Source: an uncultured Alphaproteobacteria bacterium
GTDB taxonomy: Bacteria; Pseudomonadota; Alphaproteobacteria; RF32; CAG-239
Assembly: GCA_944391475.1 (NCBI GenBank)
Contig: CALXTR010000010.1
Coordinates: 1-53,141 of the forward strand
DNA length: 53,141 bases
Direction: 5' to 3'
The notes beneath the pieces are model-generated. The model was not told the origin of the DNA, ran no database searches, and worked only from the letters and a program-made list of their open reading frames with translations. Below are positions 34,919-44,936 of the stretch, one piece after another. The position numbers were made by a program, and so were the translations under genes. Every line of letters starts with the position of its first letter. Within the stretch, counting starts at the first letter, position 1.

Positions 34919-36904
34919 ATGACATTTTTCAAAAAAGATAACGATTCTTTACGCAACATGGCCAATGCCATCCGCTTCCTTTGTGCAGATATGATAGAAA
35001 AATCAAAATCCGGCCACCCCGGAATGCCATTGGGTATGGCCGATGTTGCCACAGTGCTGTTTTCCAAATATATCAAAGTCTGCCCCAAGACCCCCCACTG
35101 GTTTGACCGCGATCGTTTTGTGCTTTCTGCCGGACATGGTTCGACCTTGCTGTATTCGCTGTTTTATTTAATGGGCTATAAGGATATCAATTTAGAAGAT
35201 TTGAAAAATTTTCGTCAGTTAGGTTCCAAAACCGCCGGCCACCCAGAATATGGTCATTTAGGTGGTATTGATATTACTACCGGACCTTTAGGGCAAGGGC
35301 TTGCTTCAGCTGTAGGAATGGCTTTGGCAGAAAGAATAATTGCCGGCAAATTTGGTAGTGATGTTTGCAATCATTATACCTATGTCATGAATGGTGATGG
35401 CTGCTTAATGGAAGGAATTTCAGAAGAAGCAATTTCTTTGGCCGGACACTGGAAGTTAAATAAGCTGATAGTCTTTTGGGATAATAACAACATCACTATT
35501 GATGGAACCGTAGATAGCGCCTCTTCAACCGACCAAATCAAACGCTTTAAGGCGCATGGTTGGAATACAATTTCTATTGATGGTCATGATTATAGCGCCA
35601 TCGACAAGGCGATTCGCAAAGCTCAAAAGTCATCACGTCCGACTTTGATTGCCTGCAAAACCACCATTGGCTGCGGAGCTCCGAGCAAAGCCGGGACTTG
35701 CAAATGCCATGGTTCCCCCTTGGGCAGTGAAGAAGTTGCAGCCATGCGTAAGCAGCTCAAATGGAAGTCAGAACCATTTGAAATACCATCTGAGATTTTG
35801 CAAGCATGGAGAGATGCCGGCCGCCGCAATAAGAAAGAATATTATGATTGGGATATGAGAGCCAAAAACAAAGGCCGCGAATTTTTGGATTATATTACCA
35901 ATGAGTTGCCCAAGAACTGGGATGCCGAGCTCAATGCCTTCAAACAACAAGCAGTTAAAGAAGGCTTAAAAGTTGCCACTCGTAAAGCCTCGGAATTATG
36001 TCTGGAAAAAATTGTTCCGCACATACCGCAAATTGTTGGTGGTTCGGCAGATTTGGCCGCCTCCAATTTGACCAAAGTAAAAGGTATGGAAAATATCACG
36101 GCAGAAAATTATTGCGGAAATAATATTGCTTATGGCATTAGAGAACACGCCATGGGTGCAATCATGAACGGGATGTCCTTGCACGGAGGTGTTATCCCCT
36201 ATGGCGGTACATTCTTCGTTTTCTCTGATTATCTTCGTCCGGCAATAAGACTTGGAGCCCTAATGGGAATACGTACCATATACGTCTTAACTCACGATTC
36301 GATAGGTGTTGGAGAAGATGGCCCCACCCATCAACCCATTGAACATTTGGCCTCTTTTAGGAGTATGCCCAATGTTTTGATGTTCCGCCCCTGCGATGTG
36401 GTTGAAACAGCAGAGGCATGGCAGTTGGCGCTAGAAAGTGAAGATAGCCCAAGCCTGTTAGCCTTAACCAGACAAGCTCTGCCAATGTTGCGCACCCGCA
36501 CTAAAGAAAATCTGAGTGCGCGCGGAGCCTATGTGATTTCTGATGTCAAAAAGGGCAAGGCTCGCCAAGCTACCATCATCGCCACCGGTTCAGAGGTATC
36601 TATAGCGGTTGAAGCGCAGAGCAAACTCCGCAAAGCAGGTATAGAAGTTGCGGTAGTTTCCATGCCTTGTACGGAGCTTTTTGATCGTCAAGACAATATG
36701 TACCAGCAAGAGGTTTTGGGTTCAGTCTTAAGGGTTGCGGTTGAAGCCGGAGCCAAATTTGGTTGGGAAAAATATGTCGGCAGCAATGGTAAGATTATCG
36801 GTATGGATAGTTTTGGTGCTTCCGGTCCCGGAGAAGAATTATTCAAGTTTTTCCGGATTACTGCCGACGAAATTATCGATACAATCAAAGAAAGTTTGGC
36901 CTGA
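34919..36904 (+). CDS. tkt: Transketolase
   Basis: Encodes 662 residues from the ATG at 34919; GAGGAGAA lies about 10 nt upstream, within the end of the lipoprotein gene. A longer in-frame start at 34883 lies inside that gene and is rejected. Signatures are the N-terminal KSGHPGMPLGMADVA, the thiamine diphosphate site GDGCLMEGISEEA with DNNNITIDG, and in the Pyr domain GIREHAMGAIMNGM and THDSIGVGEDGPTHQPIEHL. The enzyme moves two-carbon units in the non-oxidative pentose phosphate pathway. Aldolase and ribulose-phosphate epimerase genes lie within 6 kb. Confidence 0.97.
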   Translation: MTFFKKDNDSLRNMANAIRFLCADMIEKSKSGHPGMPLGMADVATVLFSKYIKVCPKTPHWFDRDRFVLSAGHGSTLLYSLFYLMGYKDINLEDLKNFRQLGSKTAGHPEYGHLGGIDITTGPLGQGLASAVGMALAERIIAGKFGSDVCNHYTYVMNGDGCLMEGISEEAISLAGHWKLNKLIVFWDNNNITIDGTVDSASSTDQIKRFKAHGWNTISIDGHDYSAIDKAIRKAQKSSRPTLIACKTTIGCGAPSKAGTCKCHGSPLGSEEVAAMRKQLKWKSEPFEIPSEILQAWRDAGRRNKKEYYDWDMRAKNKGREFLDYITNELPKNWDAELNAFKQQAVKEGLKVATRKASELCLEKIVPHIPQIVGGSADLAASNLTKVKGMENITAENYCGNNIAYGIREHAMGAIMNGMSLHGGVIPYGGTFFVFSDYLRPAIRLGALMGIRTIYVLTHDSIGVGEDGPTHQPIEHLASFRSMPNVLMFRPCDVVETAEAWQLALESEDSPSLLALTRQALPMLRTRTKENLSARGAYVISDVKKGKARQATIIATGSEVSIAVEAQSKLRKAGIEVAVVSMPCTELFDRQDNMYQQEVLGSVLRVAVEAGAKFGWEKYVGSNGKIIGMDSFGASGPGEELFKFFRITADEIIDTIKESLA

Positions 36905-36921
36905 TATGGTTGTTAAGCTTG

Positions 36922-36954
36922 CACCTCCTGCACCCAAGCGGGAGGTGTTTTTTT
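36922..36954 (+). terminator. Terminator of tkt
   Basis: A 7-bp stem (CACCTCC / GGAGGTG) with a 12-nt loop, followed by seven T residues. Confidence 0.9.
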
Positions 36955-36972
36955 GTGTTTTATCTAAAATTC

Positions 36973-37000
36973 TTGACAATCTTGAATAATTAATTATATT
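36973..37000 (+). promoter_or_regulatory. Promoter of the 37052 gene
   Basis: TTGACA (36973-36978), 16-nt spacer, TATATT (36995-37000), directly after the tkt terminator and about 50 bp before the ATG. Confidence 0.7.
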
Positions 37001-37051
37001 TGCTGCCATGTAAGTTAACTATTTTCATAACAATTTAAAAATTATTAGGCC

Positions 37052-37453
37052 ATGAAGAAAGCAGAAATTTTGTGTGCCAGCCAGTTTATAGATGCGGCTC
37101 GCCACGATTTAGGTCTGGAACTTAAACTTCAAGATGTCCGTCTTGGCCGTTTGAAGTTTATGAAAGAAGACAAACAAAAATTCAACGGTTATGTTTGTTT
37201 TTTCGCAATTTTTGAAGATAACAAAATTTGTTATCTGAATGCATTTGAAGGTGGCATTGACCAAAAGGTTGTTTGGGGTGTTAAGGACGATGATGTAATT
37301 ATCTATCAAGAGTTCAAACCCAATAACTCATTTCGGGCCAAAGGTAGCATTGAGTGGTATTATGGTGCTAACGAGGACGGAACGGATTATCAAATTGAAG
37401 ACGATGAGTTGCGTCGTCAACGCAAGCTTGCGGCCATGCGAGAAGGTAAATAG
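37052..37453 (+). CDS. Conserved-looking hypothetical protein, 133 aa
   Basis: The protein is soluble, with no signal peptide or membrane helix. It begins with a helix (MKKAEILCASQFIDAARHDLG), followed by alternating strands (GYVCFFAIFEDNKICYLNAFEGG, VVWGVKDDDVIIYQEF) and an acidic/basic C-terminal helix (EDDELRRQRKLAAMREG). I do not recognise the family. It is a single-gene unit with its own near-consensus promoter and a strong terminator. The ribosome site is weak (AGG 2 nt from the ATG). Confidence 0.7.
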   Translation: MKKAEILCASQFIDAARHDLGLELKLQDVRLGRLKFMKEDKQKFNGYVCFFAIFEDNKICYLNAFEGGIDQKVVWGVKDDDVIIYQEFKPNNSFRAKGSIEWYYGANEDGTDYQIEDDELRRQRKLAAMREGK

Positions 37454-37470
37454 CCTCTATTAATAATAAA

Positions 37471-37504
37471 AAAGGTTCAATGTTGCAGCATTGAACCTTT
37501 TTTT
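37471..37504. terminator. Strong terminator between convergent genes
   Basis: A 12-bp perfect stem (AAAGGTTCAATG / CATTGAACCTTT) with a 6-nt loop, T-run on the plus strand and A/T-rich flank on the other, so it can serve both convergent genes. Confidence 0.92.
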
Positions 37505-37513
37505 GTGATGTAA

Positions 37514-37858
37514 TTACAAACTTGGTAAATCCCCGCCCAAAGCCCAGTAAAAAACCAGCACGGCAATGCCGATTAAAAACCAAGCTCCCCAGTTATATCG
37601 GGGGATTTTAGCGTGAGCAATCTTAAGAACTCTCATTATATCCCAAAGCCAATATATCAGTGGAACTAAGCAACAAATTCCCAAAGTTCGATACGGATAT
37701 ACCACAAATTTACCCAAAGCAGCAATGTCTATTAAACCAATGATAAGCCAAAACCAACTTTTTAATTTCAGCTCCCGCACATATAACCGCTCCGAATAAA
37801 TCAAACAGCCAGAAATTGTAATTACTACGGCTGTTAAAAAAATAATTTTACTAATCAT
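37514..37858 (-). CDS. Small hydrophobic membrane protein, 114 aa
   Basis: Three or four hydrophobic segments span the protein, at about residues 4-22, 35-53, 58-75 and 92-108. The first resembles a signal peptide and ends in ISGC, which fits a lipobox, though later membrane spans make a lipoprotein less likely. The sequence is rich in Trp and Tyr (KSWFWLIIGLIDIAALG, PLIYWLWDI). No family is recognised. It converges with the 37052 gene on a shared terminator. No clear ribosome site precedes the ATG, so the start is tentative. Confidence 0.55.
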   Translation of the reverse strand: MISKIIFLTAVVITISGCLIYSERLYVRELKLKSWFWLIIGLIDIAALGKFVVYPYRTLGICCLVPLIYWLWDIMRVLKIAHAKIPRYNWGAWFLIGIAVLVFYWALGGDLPSL

Positions 37859-37954
37859 GATAATTAAAATTTATAATGTATTTTGTCGATAAGATACAAA
37901 ATTTTTGCCAATTTGCAACAAAAATCTCTAAAAAGCACATAATCAAAAAATCAC

Positions 37955-37982
37955 TTGCAATAAATTGGCAATTTACTATATT
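37955..37982 (+). promoter_or_regulatory. Promoter of the aldolase gene
   Basis: TTGCAA (37955-37960), 16-nt spacer, TATATT (37977-37982). The octamer ATTGGCAA is repeated around it (37964-37971 and 37981 onward), which might be an operator. Confidence 0.65.
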
Positions 37983-38023
37983 GGCAAATAACAAATTATA
38001 TCAACATCAAAGGAGATAAATAT

Positions 38024-39073
38024 ATGCCTTTAGTTACGATGCGTCAGATTCTTGACCATGCCGCCGAGAACAATTATGGTGTTCCGGCTTTTAACATCAA
38101 TGATATGGAACAAATTATTGCCGTTTTGCAAGCTGCTAAAAAAGTAAATGCTCCGGTTATTTTGCAAACCTCAACAGGAGCACGCAAATTTGCCGGTGAC
38201 CCGATGATTCGTCATATGGTTGCCGCCGGAATTGAAATGTTCCCTGAGCTCCCGATTTGTATTCACCAAGACCACGGCTCATCGGTTAATGTATGCCAAT
38301 CTGCCATTGTCAATGGCTATTCCTCAGTAATGATGGATGGTTCTTTGGAAGCCGACGGCAAAACACCGTCCTCTTTTGAATATAATGTCAAGGTCACCAA
38401 AGAAGTTGTGGCCCGTGCTCATGCAGTTGGTGCCTCGGTTGAAGGTGAGTTGGGTGTAATTGGTTCTTTGGAAACCGGCAAAGGCGACAAAGAAGATGGT
38501 CATGGTGCCGAAGGTGTAATTGATAAAAAACGTTTGGTAACCGACCCCGATGAAGCTAAAAAGTTTGTGGAAGAAACCCATGTTGATGCTTTGGCCGTTG
38601 CGGTTGGTACCTCTCATGGTGCTTATAAGTTCACCCGCAAACCGACCGGTGATATTTTGGCGATTGACGTGATTGAGAAAATCCACAAAGTTTTGCCCAA
38701 TACCCATATGGTAATGCATGGTTCTTCTTCAGTTCCACAAGAACTGCAAGATTTGATTAATGCCTATGGCGGTGCCATTCCTCAAACCTTTGGTGTTCCG
38801 GTTGAAGAAATCGTCCGCGGCATTAAATCCGGCGTTCGCAAAGTCAATGTTGATACCGATTGCCGCATGGCTATCACCGGTGCGATTCGTCGTCTCTTTG
38901 CTGAGAACCCCAAAGAGTTTGACCCGCGCAAATACCTAAAACCGGCGATTGAAGAAATGCAAAAAGTATGCGAAGCCCGCTACATTGCCTTTGGTGCAGC
39001 CGGTCATGCCGATAAAATTAAGGTTATTCCGATGTCGGTTATGGCCAAACGCTATGCCGATGGTGAATTATAA
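38024..39073 (+). CDS. fba: Fructose-bisphosphate aldolase, class II
   Basis: Encodes 349 residues. AGGAG lies 8 nt before the ATG. The class II zinc site appears as the HQDHG motif, with further metal and substrate residues in GELGVIGSLETG and MVMHGSSSVP. NVDTDCRMAITGAIR binds the phosphate end. Its length and the N-terminal MPLVTMRQILDHAAENNYGVPAFN are typical of the class IIB/CbbA-like group. It splits fructose 1,6-bisphosphate into triose phosphates, or runs in reverse in gluconeogenesis. It forms a one-gene unit between promoter and terminator. Confidence 0.96.
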   Translation: MPLVTMRQILDHAAENNYGVPAFNINDMEQIIAVLQAAKKVNAPVILQTSTGARKFAGDPMIRHMVAAGIEMFPELPICIHQDHGSSVNVCQSAIVNGYSSVMMDGSLEADGKTPSSFEYNVKVTKEVVARAHAVGASVEGELGVIGSLETGKGDKEDGHGAEGVIDKKRLVTDPDEAKKFVEETHVDALAVAVGTSHGAYKFTRKPTGDILAIDVIEKIHKVLPNTHMVMHGSSSVPQELQDLINAYGGAIPQTFGVPVEEIVRGIKSGVRKVNVDTDCRMAITGAIRRLFAENPKEFDPRKYLKPAIEEMQKVCEARYIAFGAAGHADKIKVIPMSVMAKRYADGEL

Positions 39074-39101
39074 TTTTATCATTGGAGTTGCTACACGAAA
39101 G

Positions 39102-39126
39102 CCCCGCAAACTTTGCGGGGTTTTTT
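39102..39126 (+). terminator. Terminator of fba
   Basis: An 8-bp stem (CCCCGCAA / TTGCGGGG) with a 3-nt loop and six T residues. Confidence 0.92.
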
Positions 39127-39132
39127 GTTGAT

Positions 39133-39160
39133 TTGACAAATATCAAAATTGTGATATATT
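39133..39160 (+). promoter_or_regulatory. Promoter of the 39197 lipoprotein
   Basis: TTGACA (39133-39138), 16-nt spacer, TATATT (39155-39160). Same hexamers and spacing as the promoter at 36973. The transcript would have only about 30 nt before the ATG. Confidence 0.7.
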
Positions 39161-39196
39161 CCAGCCCTAAAATTGTATTACTTAATTTAATTATTT

Positions 39197-39694
39197 ATGA
39201 AAAACGTTAGTATTTTTTTGTTATTTAGCATTTTGCTCAGCAGCTGCCGAATAGATTATCATGACCGTTATCTTCAAATTAACGAAAATCCTCCTCAAGA
39301 TTTGGTGAGGAACTTTGAGTTTGAGCGGAATGAATTTATCGATTCATATTGCGCTTTTATTACTGACAGCGACATTATTCTTGCTTGGGAGAGCACTCAA
39401 AAGGTTTATTTGGTCTCGCTTCCGCAAAATGCGGAGGTCTTAAGCATTGCGGCGGACTGGGCACTGGTAAGGTTTTCCAATAATCAAGTTCTGACTTTGA
39501 TTGTAGATCGCAACATTTTGTCTGAACAAGAGTTGCAGCAGTTGGAAGATATTCTAAACCACGAAGCCGAGCAAATTATTTCAGGAGACGACATTTCTCC
39601 CAGCGAGATAGAAGAACATGTCGGAGATAAAATCTGGATTCTTAAGCCCGATTGGAGTTTTGATGCCCCTGATTTTAGCATCAAAGAAGTCTAG
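39197..39694 (+). CDS. Small lipoprotein, function unknown
   Basis: Encodes 165 residues. The signal peptide ends in the lipobox LSSC (Cys17). The mature part is acidic, with alternating strands (FITDSDIILAWESTQKVYLVSL, ADWALVRFSNNQVLTLIV) and a Glu-rich helix (SEQELQQLEDILNHEAEQII). There is no Shine-Dalgarno before the ATG and the leader is short and AT-rich, so initiation may depend on an unstructured leader. No family is recognised. It is a single-gene unit. Confidence 0.72.
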   Translation: MKNVSIFLLFSILLSSCRIDYHDRYLQINENPPQDLVRNFEFERNEFIDSYCAFITDSDIILAWESTQKVYLVSLPQNAEVLSIAADWALVRFSNNQVLTLIVDRNILSEQELQQLEDILNHEAEQIISGDDISPSEIEEHVGDKIWILKPDWSFDAPDFSIKEV

Positions 39695-39707
39695 TCACAA
39701 CACTAAA

Positions 39708-39741
39708 CCCCCGATAACAATTAGTTTATCGGGGGCTTTTT
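39708..39741 (+). terminator. Terminator of the 39197 lipoprotein
   Basis: A 10-bp stem (CCCCCGATAA / TTATCGGGGG) with an 8-nt loop, then CTTTTT. Confidence 0.9.
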
Positions 39742-39752
39742 GTGTGGAAGGA

Positions 39753-40265
39753 TTAGTTTTTGTGTTCCAAAATATGTTGAGCTGCGGCTTGCATATCTTC
39801 AATAAAATCGCCGATTTCTTGCTCATGTTCCAACTCATCGCTCAAAATTTTGCGGGAGATGTGGAAAGTCTGGAGATCTTTTCCCATGGTCATATCACAA
39901 ATTTTCTGATAACGAGCAATCGCGCAGCGTTCTGCCACCAAATTTTGCTCCAAAAGTTTGATAGTATAATCATTATCTGGGGCTTCATATTTGCATTGAG
40001 CATATTTTTTCCATTCATCTGGGTCAAGCAAAGGAGTTCCACCAAGTTGAATAATCCGCTCAGCAAGCCAAGTGGCGTGTTCTAGTTCTTCTTTTCCGTG
40101 CTCCATAAATTCTTTGATAATTTCGGGACGCATCGGACCTTTAGCCACTTGTGCTCCCATCCAATATTGATAATAAGCCAACCACTCCTCGGCAAAGGCC
40201 ACATTGAGCATTTTGAGTAGTTCGGCATGATTAACATTGCTGATTTTTTGAGCCATCTCACCCAT
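39753..40265 (-). CDS. Ferritin-like / Dps-like di-iron protein
   Basis: Encodes 170 residues. AGGAG lies 7 nt before the ATG. A four-helix bundle is expected, with paired iron-ligand motifs: Glu in NVAFAEEWLAYYQYW, ExxH in KEELEHATWLAERI, Glu in EQNLVAERCAIARYQ, and ExxH in LSDELEHEQEIGDF. This E..ExxH..E..ExxH arrangement is that of the ferritin/bacterioferritin superfamily, most like the Dps-like (thioferritin) group. A role in iron storage or peroxide protection follows from the family. It is divergent from rpe, with about 135 bp between. Confidence 0.88.
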   Translation of the reverse strand: MGEMAQKISNVNHAELLKMLNVAFAEEWLAYYQYWMGAQVAKGPMRPEIIKEFMEHGKEELEHATWLAERIIQLGGTPLLDPDEWKKYAQCKYEAPDNDYTIKLLEQNLVAERCAIARYQKICDMTMGKDLQTFHISRKILSDELEHEQEIGDFIEDMQAAAQHILEHKN

Positions 40266-40400
40266 TTTCCATCTCCTAAAATAAAGGTTAAATTAATCCA
40301 GCCTCTGAGATAATCAGCAATCATCAAAAAACAAGATGCAAAAATTAATAGCTTTTTGCCAAAATAAGATATATATTTGAAATAACAGAAAGGAGCCGCC

Positions 40401-41036
40401 ATGGTAAAGATAGCCCCCAGCATATTGTCTGCCAATTTTGGAAATTTGCAAACCGAGATAGAAAACCTCGATAAATCCGGAGCAGATTTAATTCATTTAG
40501 ATATTATGGACGGGAATTTCGTCCCCAATCTGACTTTTGGCCCCGGCGTGGTCAAGGCACTGCGTCCGCATACCAAATTGCCCTTTGATGCTCATTTAAT
40601 GGTTAACAACCCCGACGAGATGATACCCTGGTTCATTGCTGCCGGTGCTGATATTATTACGGTTCATGCCGAAACTTGTCCTCATTTAGACAAGACCTTA
40701 CACACCATCCGCGCCTATGGCCTAAAAGCCGGAGTAGCCTTAAACCCGGCCACGCCGGAGAGCGTTTTGGAATATGTATTAGACAAGCTGGACATGGTTT
40801 TGGTGATGAGCGTAAACCCAGGTTTTGGAGGACAGAAGTTTATTGAGAGTTCCTTAAATAAAATTGCCAAAGTCAAATCCTTGATAGGCGAACGTCCGAT
40901 AGAAATTGAGGTCGACGGCGGTATCAATCCGCTGACTGCGGCGCGTTGTATTTCGGCCGGAGCAGATATTTTGGTTGCCGGCACGGCGGTTTTTGCCGGT
41001 GGTGAATATGCCCGCAACATTGAATCTTTAAGGTAA
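40401..41036 (+). CDS. rpe: Ribulose-phosphate 3-epimerase
   Basis: Encodes 211 residues. The TIM-barrel signatures are APSILSANFGNL at the start, HLDIMDGNFVPNLTFGP (metal His/Asp), DAHLMVNNPD, VNPGFGGQKFI and EVDGGINPLTA with the second Asp. It interconverts ribulose 5-phosphate and xylulose 5-phosphate, feeding transketolase, whose gene is about 3.5 kb upstream. AGGAG lies 5 nt before the ATG. Confidence 0.96.
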   Translation: MVKIAPSILSANFGNLQTEIENLDKSGADLIHLDIMDGNFVPNLTFGPGVVKALRPHTKLPFDAHLMVNNPDEMIPWFIAAGADIITVHAETCPHLDKTLHTIRAYGLKAGVALNPATPESVLEYVLDKLDMVLVMSVNPGFGGQKFIESSLNKIAKVKSLIGERPIEIEVDGGINPLTAARCISAGADILVAGTAVFAGGEYARNIESLR

Positions 41037-41095
41037 TTTTAAGACAATATCGGTTATGCTAAGCACAATATACAGAATTGTTACTGGAGGACAGA

Positions 41096-41797
41096 ATGAA
41101 ACACACGGTGCTGATTGTCGAAGATGAAGAAGCTTTAGCTTTAGTTCTCAAATATAATCTTGAGAAAGAAGGTTATAATGTAGTTTGGGAGCCTCGCGGC
41201 AGTAAGGTTGTTTCCGTAGTTGAAAAAGAGCGCCCTTCAGTAATTTTGCTTGATTGGATGTTGCCGGAGCTTTCCGGTGTTGAAATTTGTAAACTAATCC
41301 GCAACAAACCCGATATTAAGAATATCCCGATAATCATGCTTACGGCCAAAGGTGAAGAAGAAGACAAGATTAAAGGTTTGTCCTCCGGTGCTGATGACTA
41401 TGTAACCAAGCCCTTTTCAATTCCAGAGCTTATGGCACGCGTCAAAACCAACATCCGCCGCGCTCCCGAACCGGTAACCGAAAAAGAATTGGTTTTTGAA
41501 GATATTGTTATGGATATGGAAACCAAAAAAGTGCACCGTGGCGATAATTACATTCACTTGGGGCCAACAGAGTTTCGTCTGCTTAAAACTTTAATGGAAG
41601 TTCCGGGTAAAGTTTTTTCGCGTGAGTATTTGCTCAAAACCGTATGGGGTGACAATATCTATGTTGAATCTCGCACGGTTGACGTGCACATTCGCAGACT
41701 GCGTAAATCCTTAAACGAATACGGTCCGGATTATATTCGCACGGTTCGTGCCACCGGCTATTCACTAGACAGCAATATGCCCGACGAAGAAGAATAA
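41096..41797 (+). CDS. phoB: OmpR-family response regulator, PhoB-like
   Basis: Encodes 233 residues from the ATG at 41096, with GGAGG just upstream; a frame from 41078 is rejected. The receiver domain has the acidic pair (VEDEE), the phospho-acceptor Asp in LLDWMLPELSG, and the switch residues MLTAKGEEED and DYVTKPFS. The C-terminal winged helix contains LGPTEFRLLKTLMEVPGKVFSRE and VDVHIRRLRKSL. Overall it is closest to PhoB, the phosphate-starvation activator. No histidine kinase (PhoR) or pst gene is adjacent, so the assignment to phosphate control is not certain. Confidence 0.82.
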   Translation: MKHTVLIVEDEEALALVLKYNLEKEGYNVVWEPRGSKVVSVVEKERPSVILLDWMLPELSGVEICKLIRNKPDIKNIPIIMLTAKGEEEDKIKGLSSGADDYVTKPFSIPELMARVKTNIRRAPEPVTEKELVFEDIVMDMETKKVHRGDNYIHLGPTEFRLLKTLMEVPGKVFSREYLLKTVWGDNIYVESRTVDVHIRRLRKSLNEYGPDYIRTVRATGYSLDSNMPDEEE

Positions 41798-41876
41798 GGT
41801 GCCATACCGGCAGTTTTGCTTTCAAAAATTTCCTTGCCAATTGTAGCATTCTGGGGCAAAATGGCTCCAAGTGTAA

Positions 41877-43013
<1,137 letters not shown>

Positions 43014-43014
43014 G

Positions 43015-43968
43015 ATGGAAAACTGCACCAATCAAAGTGTCGAACAATTTGTAGATTCATTTCGTCAAGACAACCGCGGCGAAGGCTTGCGAGTATTTGT
43101 GGCCGGAGGTTCTCGTTCTGGTGCAGATCCGATTTATGTTGAAGAGTGCTACAATCTGGGGCGTAAAATTGCTAAAATGGATTTTAGGCTCGACTTTGGC
43201 TTATCAAGTTCGGGCATTATGGGAGCGGTGGCTCGAGGTGTATTAGACGGCTGGAATAAGAAAAAATGCGGTGGCGCTCCGATTCAAGGTATCACCACCA
43301 AAGAATATTACAGCCTGTATCAAACTGATGATATATTGAGCCAAATCGAAGATGTTATTGTGGCTCAAACCTTAGAAGAGCGTAAACAAAAATTACTCAA
43401 TGCCGACTTTGTGGTTTTTGCCCCCGGTGGAGTGGGAACACTAGACGAGTTGGCCTATGACTGCGTGGCCATGCAAGACGGGTTTTTGCAGATAAAGCCT
43501 TTTATCTTATATAATGTTGAAGGCTATTTTCACCACTTGGTAGAATTCTTAAAGAGCATAGCTGCCCACGGCTTTGCCGACCCCATACCTTTCATTGTGG
43601 TAGATGACAGCTATGAGCTAGGGATTGTGTTCCGGCTGCTTAAATGCCGCTACCAAAAAGGCAATACCACCTCAGAAGCTTATACCGCCACTCGCAAGCT
43701 TATTTACGAGTTGCCGTATTTTATTCGCCAAAAAAATGCCAATCCTGATAAACATATCGAAACTATGGTTGAAGAGATGCAAGAGATTAATCTTCACGGT
43801 AGCGCTGAGCAAAGAAGTGAGCTAGCCGATGAAATTGAGCGCGCCTATCTTGAAAAAGAAATTGAACGAATGTATGACCGCCTTGCAAAGACAGGAAGAG
43901 ATACGGCCGTTGTGAGTGATAAATTAACCAAACTCCGCCAAATGCGCAAAAAAAACAAAAAGATATAA
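43015..43968 (+). CDS. LOG-family protein with C-terminal extension
   Basis: Encodes 317 residues. Residues about 24-215 form a Rossmann-like LOG domain with VFVAGGSRSG near the start, LSSSGIMGAVARG, and the signature PGGVGTLDEL. LOG proteins hydrolyse nucleoside 5'-monophosphates, releasing base and ribose 5-phosphate, and were once misannotated as lysine decarboxylases. About 100 additional residues follow, mostly helical and charged (IERAYLEKEIERMYDRLAK, KLRQMRKKNKK), which is longer than the usual LOG protein of about 200 residues. It is coupled to tgt, separated by one base. Confidence 0.85.
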   Translation: MENCTNQSVEQFVDSFRQDNRGEGLRVFVAGGSRSGADPIYVEECYNLGRKIAKMDFRLDFGLSSSGIMGAVARGVLDGWNKKKCGGAPIQGITTKEYYSLYQTDDILSQIEDVIVAQTLEERKQKLLNADFVVFAPGGVGTLDELAYDCVAMQDGFLQIKPFILYNVEGYFHHLVEFLKSIAAHGFADPIPFIVVDDSYELGIVFRLLKCRYQKGNTTSEAYTATRKLIYELPYFIRQKNANPDKHIETMVEEMQEINLHGSAEQRSELADEIERAYLEKEIERMYDRLAKTGRDTAVVSDKLTKLRQMRKKNKKI

Positions 43969-43983
43969 GTAACGAGGGGTTAA

Positions 43984-44874
43984 ATGTTTGCAATTTTCAT
44001 GGCATTTCTTGCCCCCATTCTCCATTCTAGTTGCAATCTTTTAGATTCGCACTTTGCCAACAATCTGATTAAAACCAAAAGCGCTATTATTTTTTACAAT
44101 TCTCTTACCAATGTCATAGCGATACCTTTTTTGTTTTTATTTGGAGTTCCGCAAGCAATCAGCTGGGATTTGTTACCATTTTTATTATTGATTGCCGCCA
44201 CCGAAACCTTTTATTTGTTGCCCTATTACCTTGCCCTAAGAAAAATTGATGCCTCAATTGCCAGTGCACTTTTTTCTCTGGCCAATATTTTAATTCCGAT
44301 AATGGCTTGGTTCCTAGTCGACGAACGTTTGAACTTTGGGCAGTATTTTGGCTTTGGCGTGATTATTATTGCCAGTATAGTACTAAATATTGAACGTTCC
44401 AGTCGATTAAAAATAAATAGTTCGTTCTGGCTCATGCTAGCTGTTTCGGTGATGCTGGCTTTTCAGTCGGTCTGCTATAAATATGCCATTGATAATCTCG
44501 ATTGGGTAACAGCCGTATTTTATACCCTAGTTTTTTCTACCATAATGAGCAGTGCCTTTTTATTGTTTAAGTGTTCTCGTCGCAATATTGTTGCCGCATT
44601 TCCTATATACCGCCGCAATTTTGGATATTTCTTGCTTAATGAAGTTATATACCAATGTGGAGAAATACCTTCCTTATTTGCATTATCCATGCTTCCGGTC
44701 GTTGCCATTGAGGGGATTAATGCCACTCAGCCAATTTTTGTGTTGTTGTTTGGAGCCTTGCTTTATCGCTTTTTTGGCAGTCGTTTCAAAGAGAGTTTTC
44801 AGCCTCAACATATTCTCAAAAAGTTAGTCTGCTTTGGAGTGATTGTCTGGGGTGTGGTTCTAATCTTGCGATAA
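43984..44874 (+). CDS. DMT-superfamily (EamA-type) transporter
   Basis: Encodes 296 residues with about ten transmembrane helices in two similar halves, the EamA pattern. The first half ends in ALFSLANILIPIMAWFLVDERLNFGQYFGFGVIIIASIVLN, typical of EamA domains, and the second half repeats it around INATQPIFVLLFGALLY. The transported substrate (often a metabolite or amino acid) cannot be inferred. GAGGGG precedes the ATG, 16 bp after the LOG gene, so it may belong to the same transcript. Confidence 0.88.
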   Translation: MFAIFMAFLAPILHSSCNLLDSHFANNLIKTKSAIIFYNSLTNVIAIPFLFLFGVPQAISWDLLPFLLLIAATETFYLLPYYLALRKIDASIASALFSLANILIPIMAWFLVDERLNFGQYFGFGVIIIASIVLNIERSSRLKINSSFWLMLAVSVMLAFQSVCYKYAIDNLDWVTAVFYTLVFSTIMSSAFLLFKCSRRNIVAAFPIYRRNFGYFLLNEVIYQCGEIPSLFALSMLPVVAIEGINATQPIFVLLFGALLYRFFGSRFKESFQPQHILKKLVCFGVIVWGVVLILR

Positions 44875-44936
44875 AAGCGTTTGCAAAAGGGGTAATTTTG
44901 CTATATATTTAAGCAGATAACCACAAGGGTAAAAAA

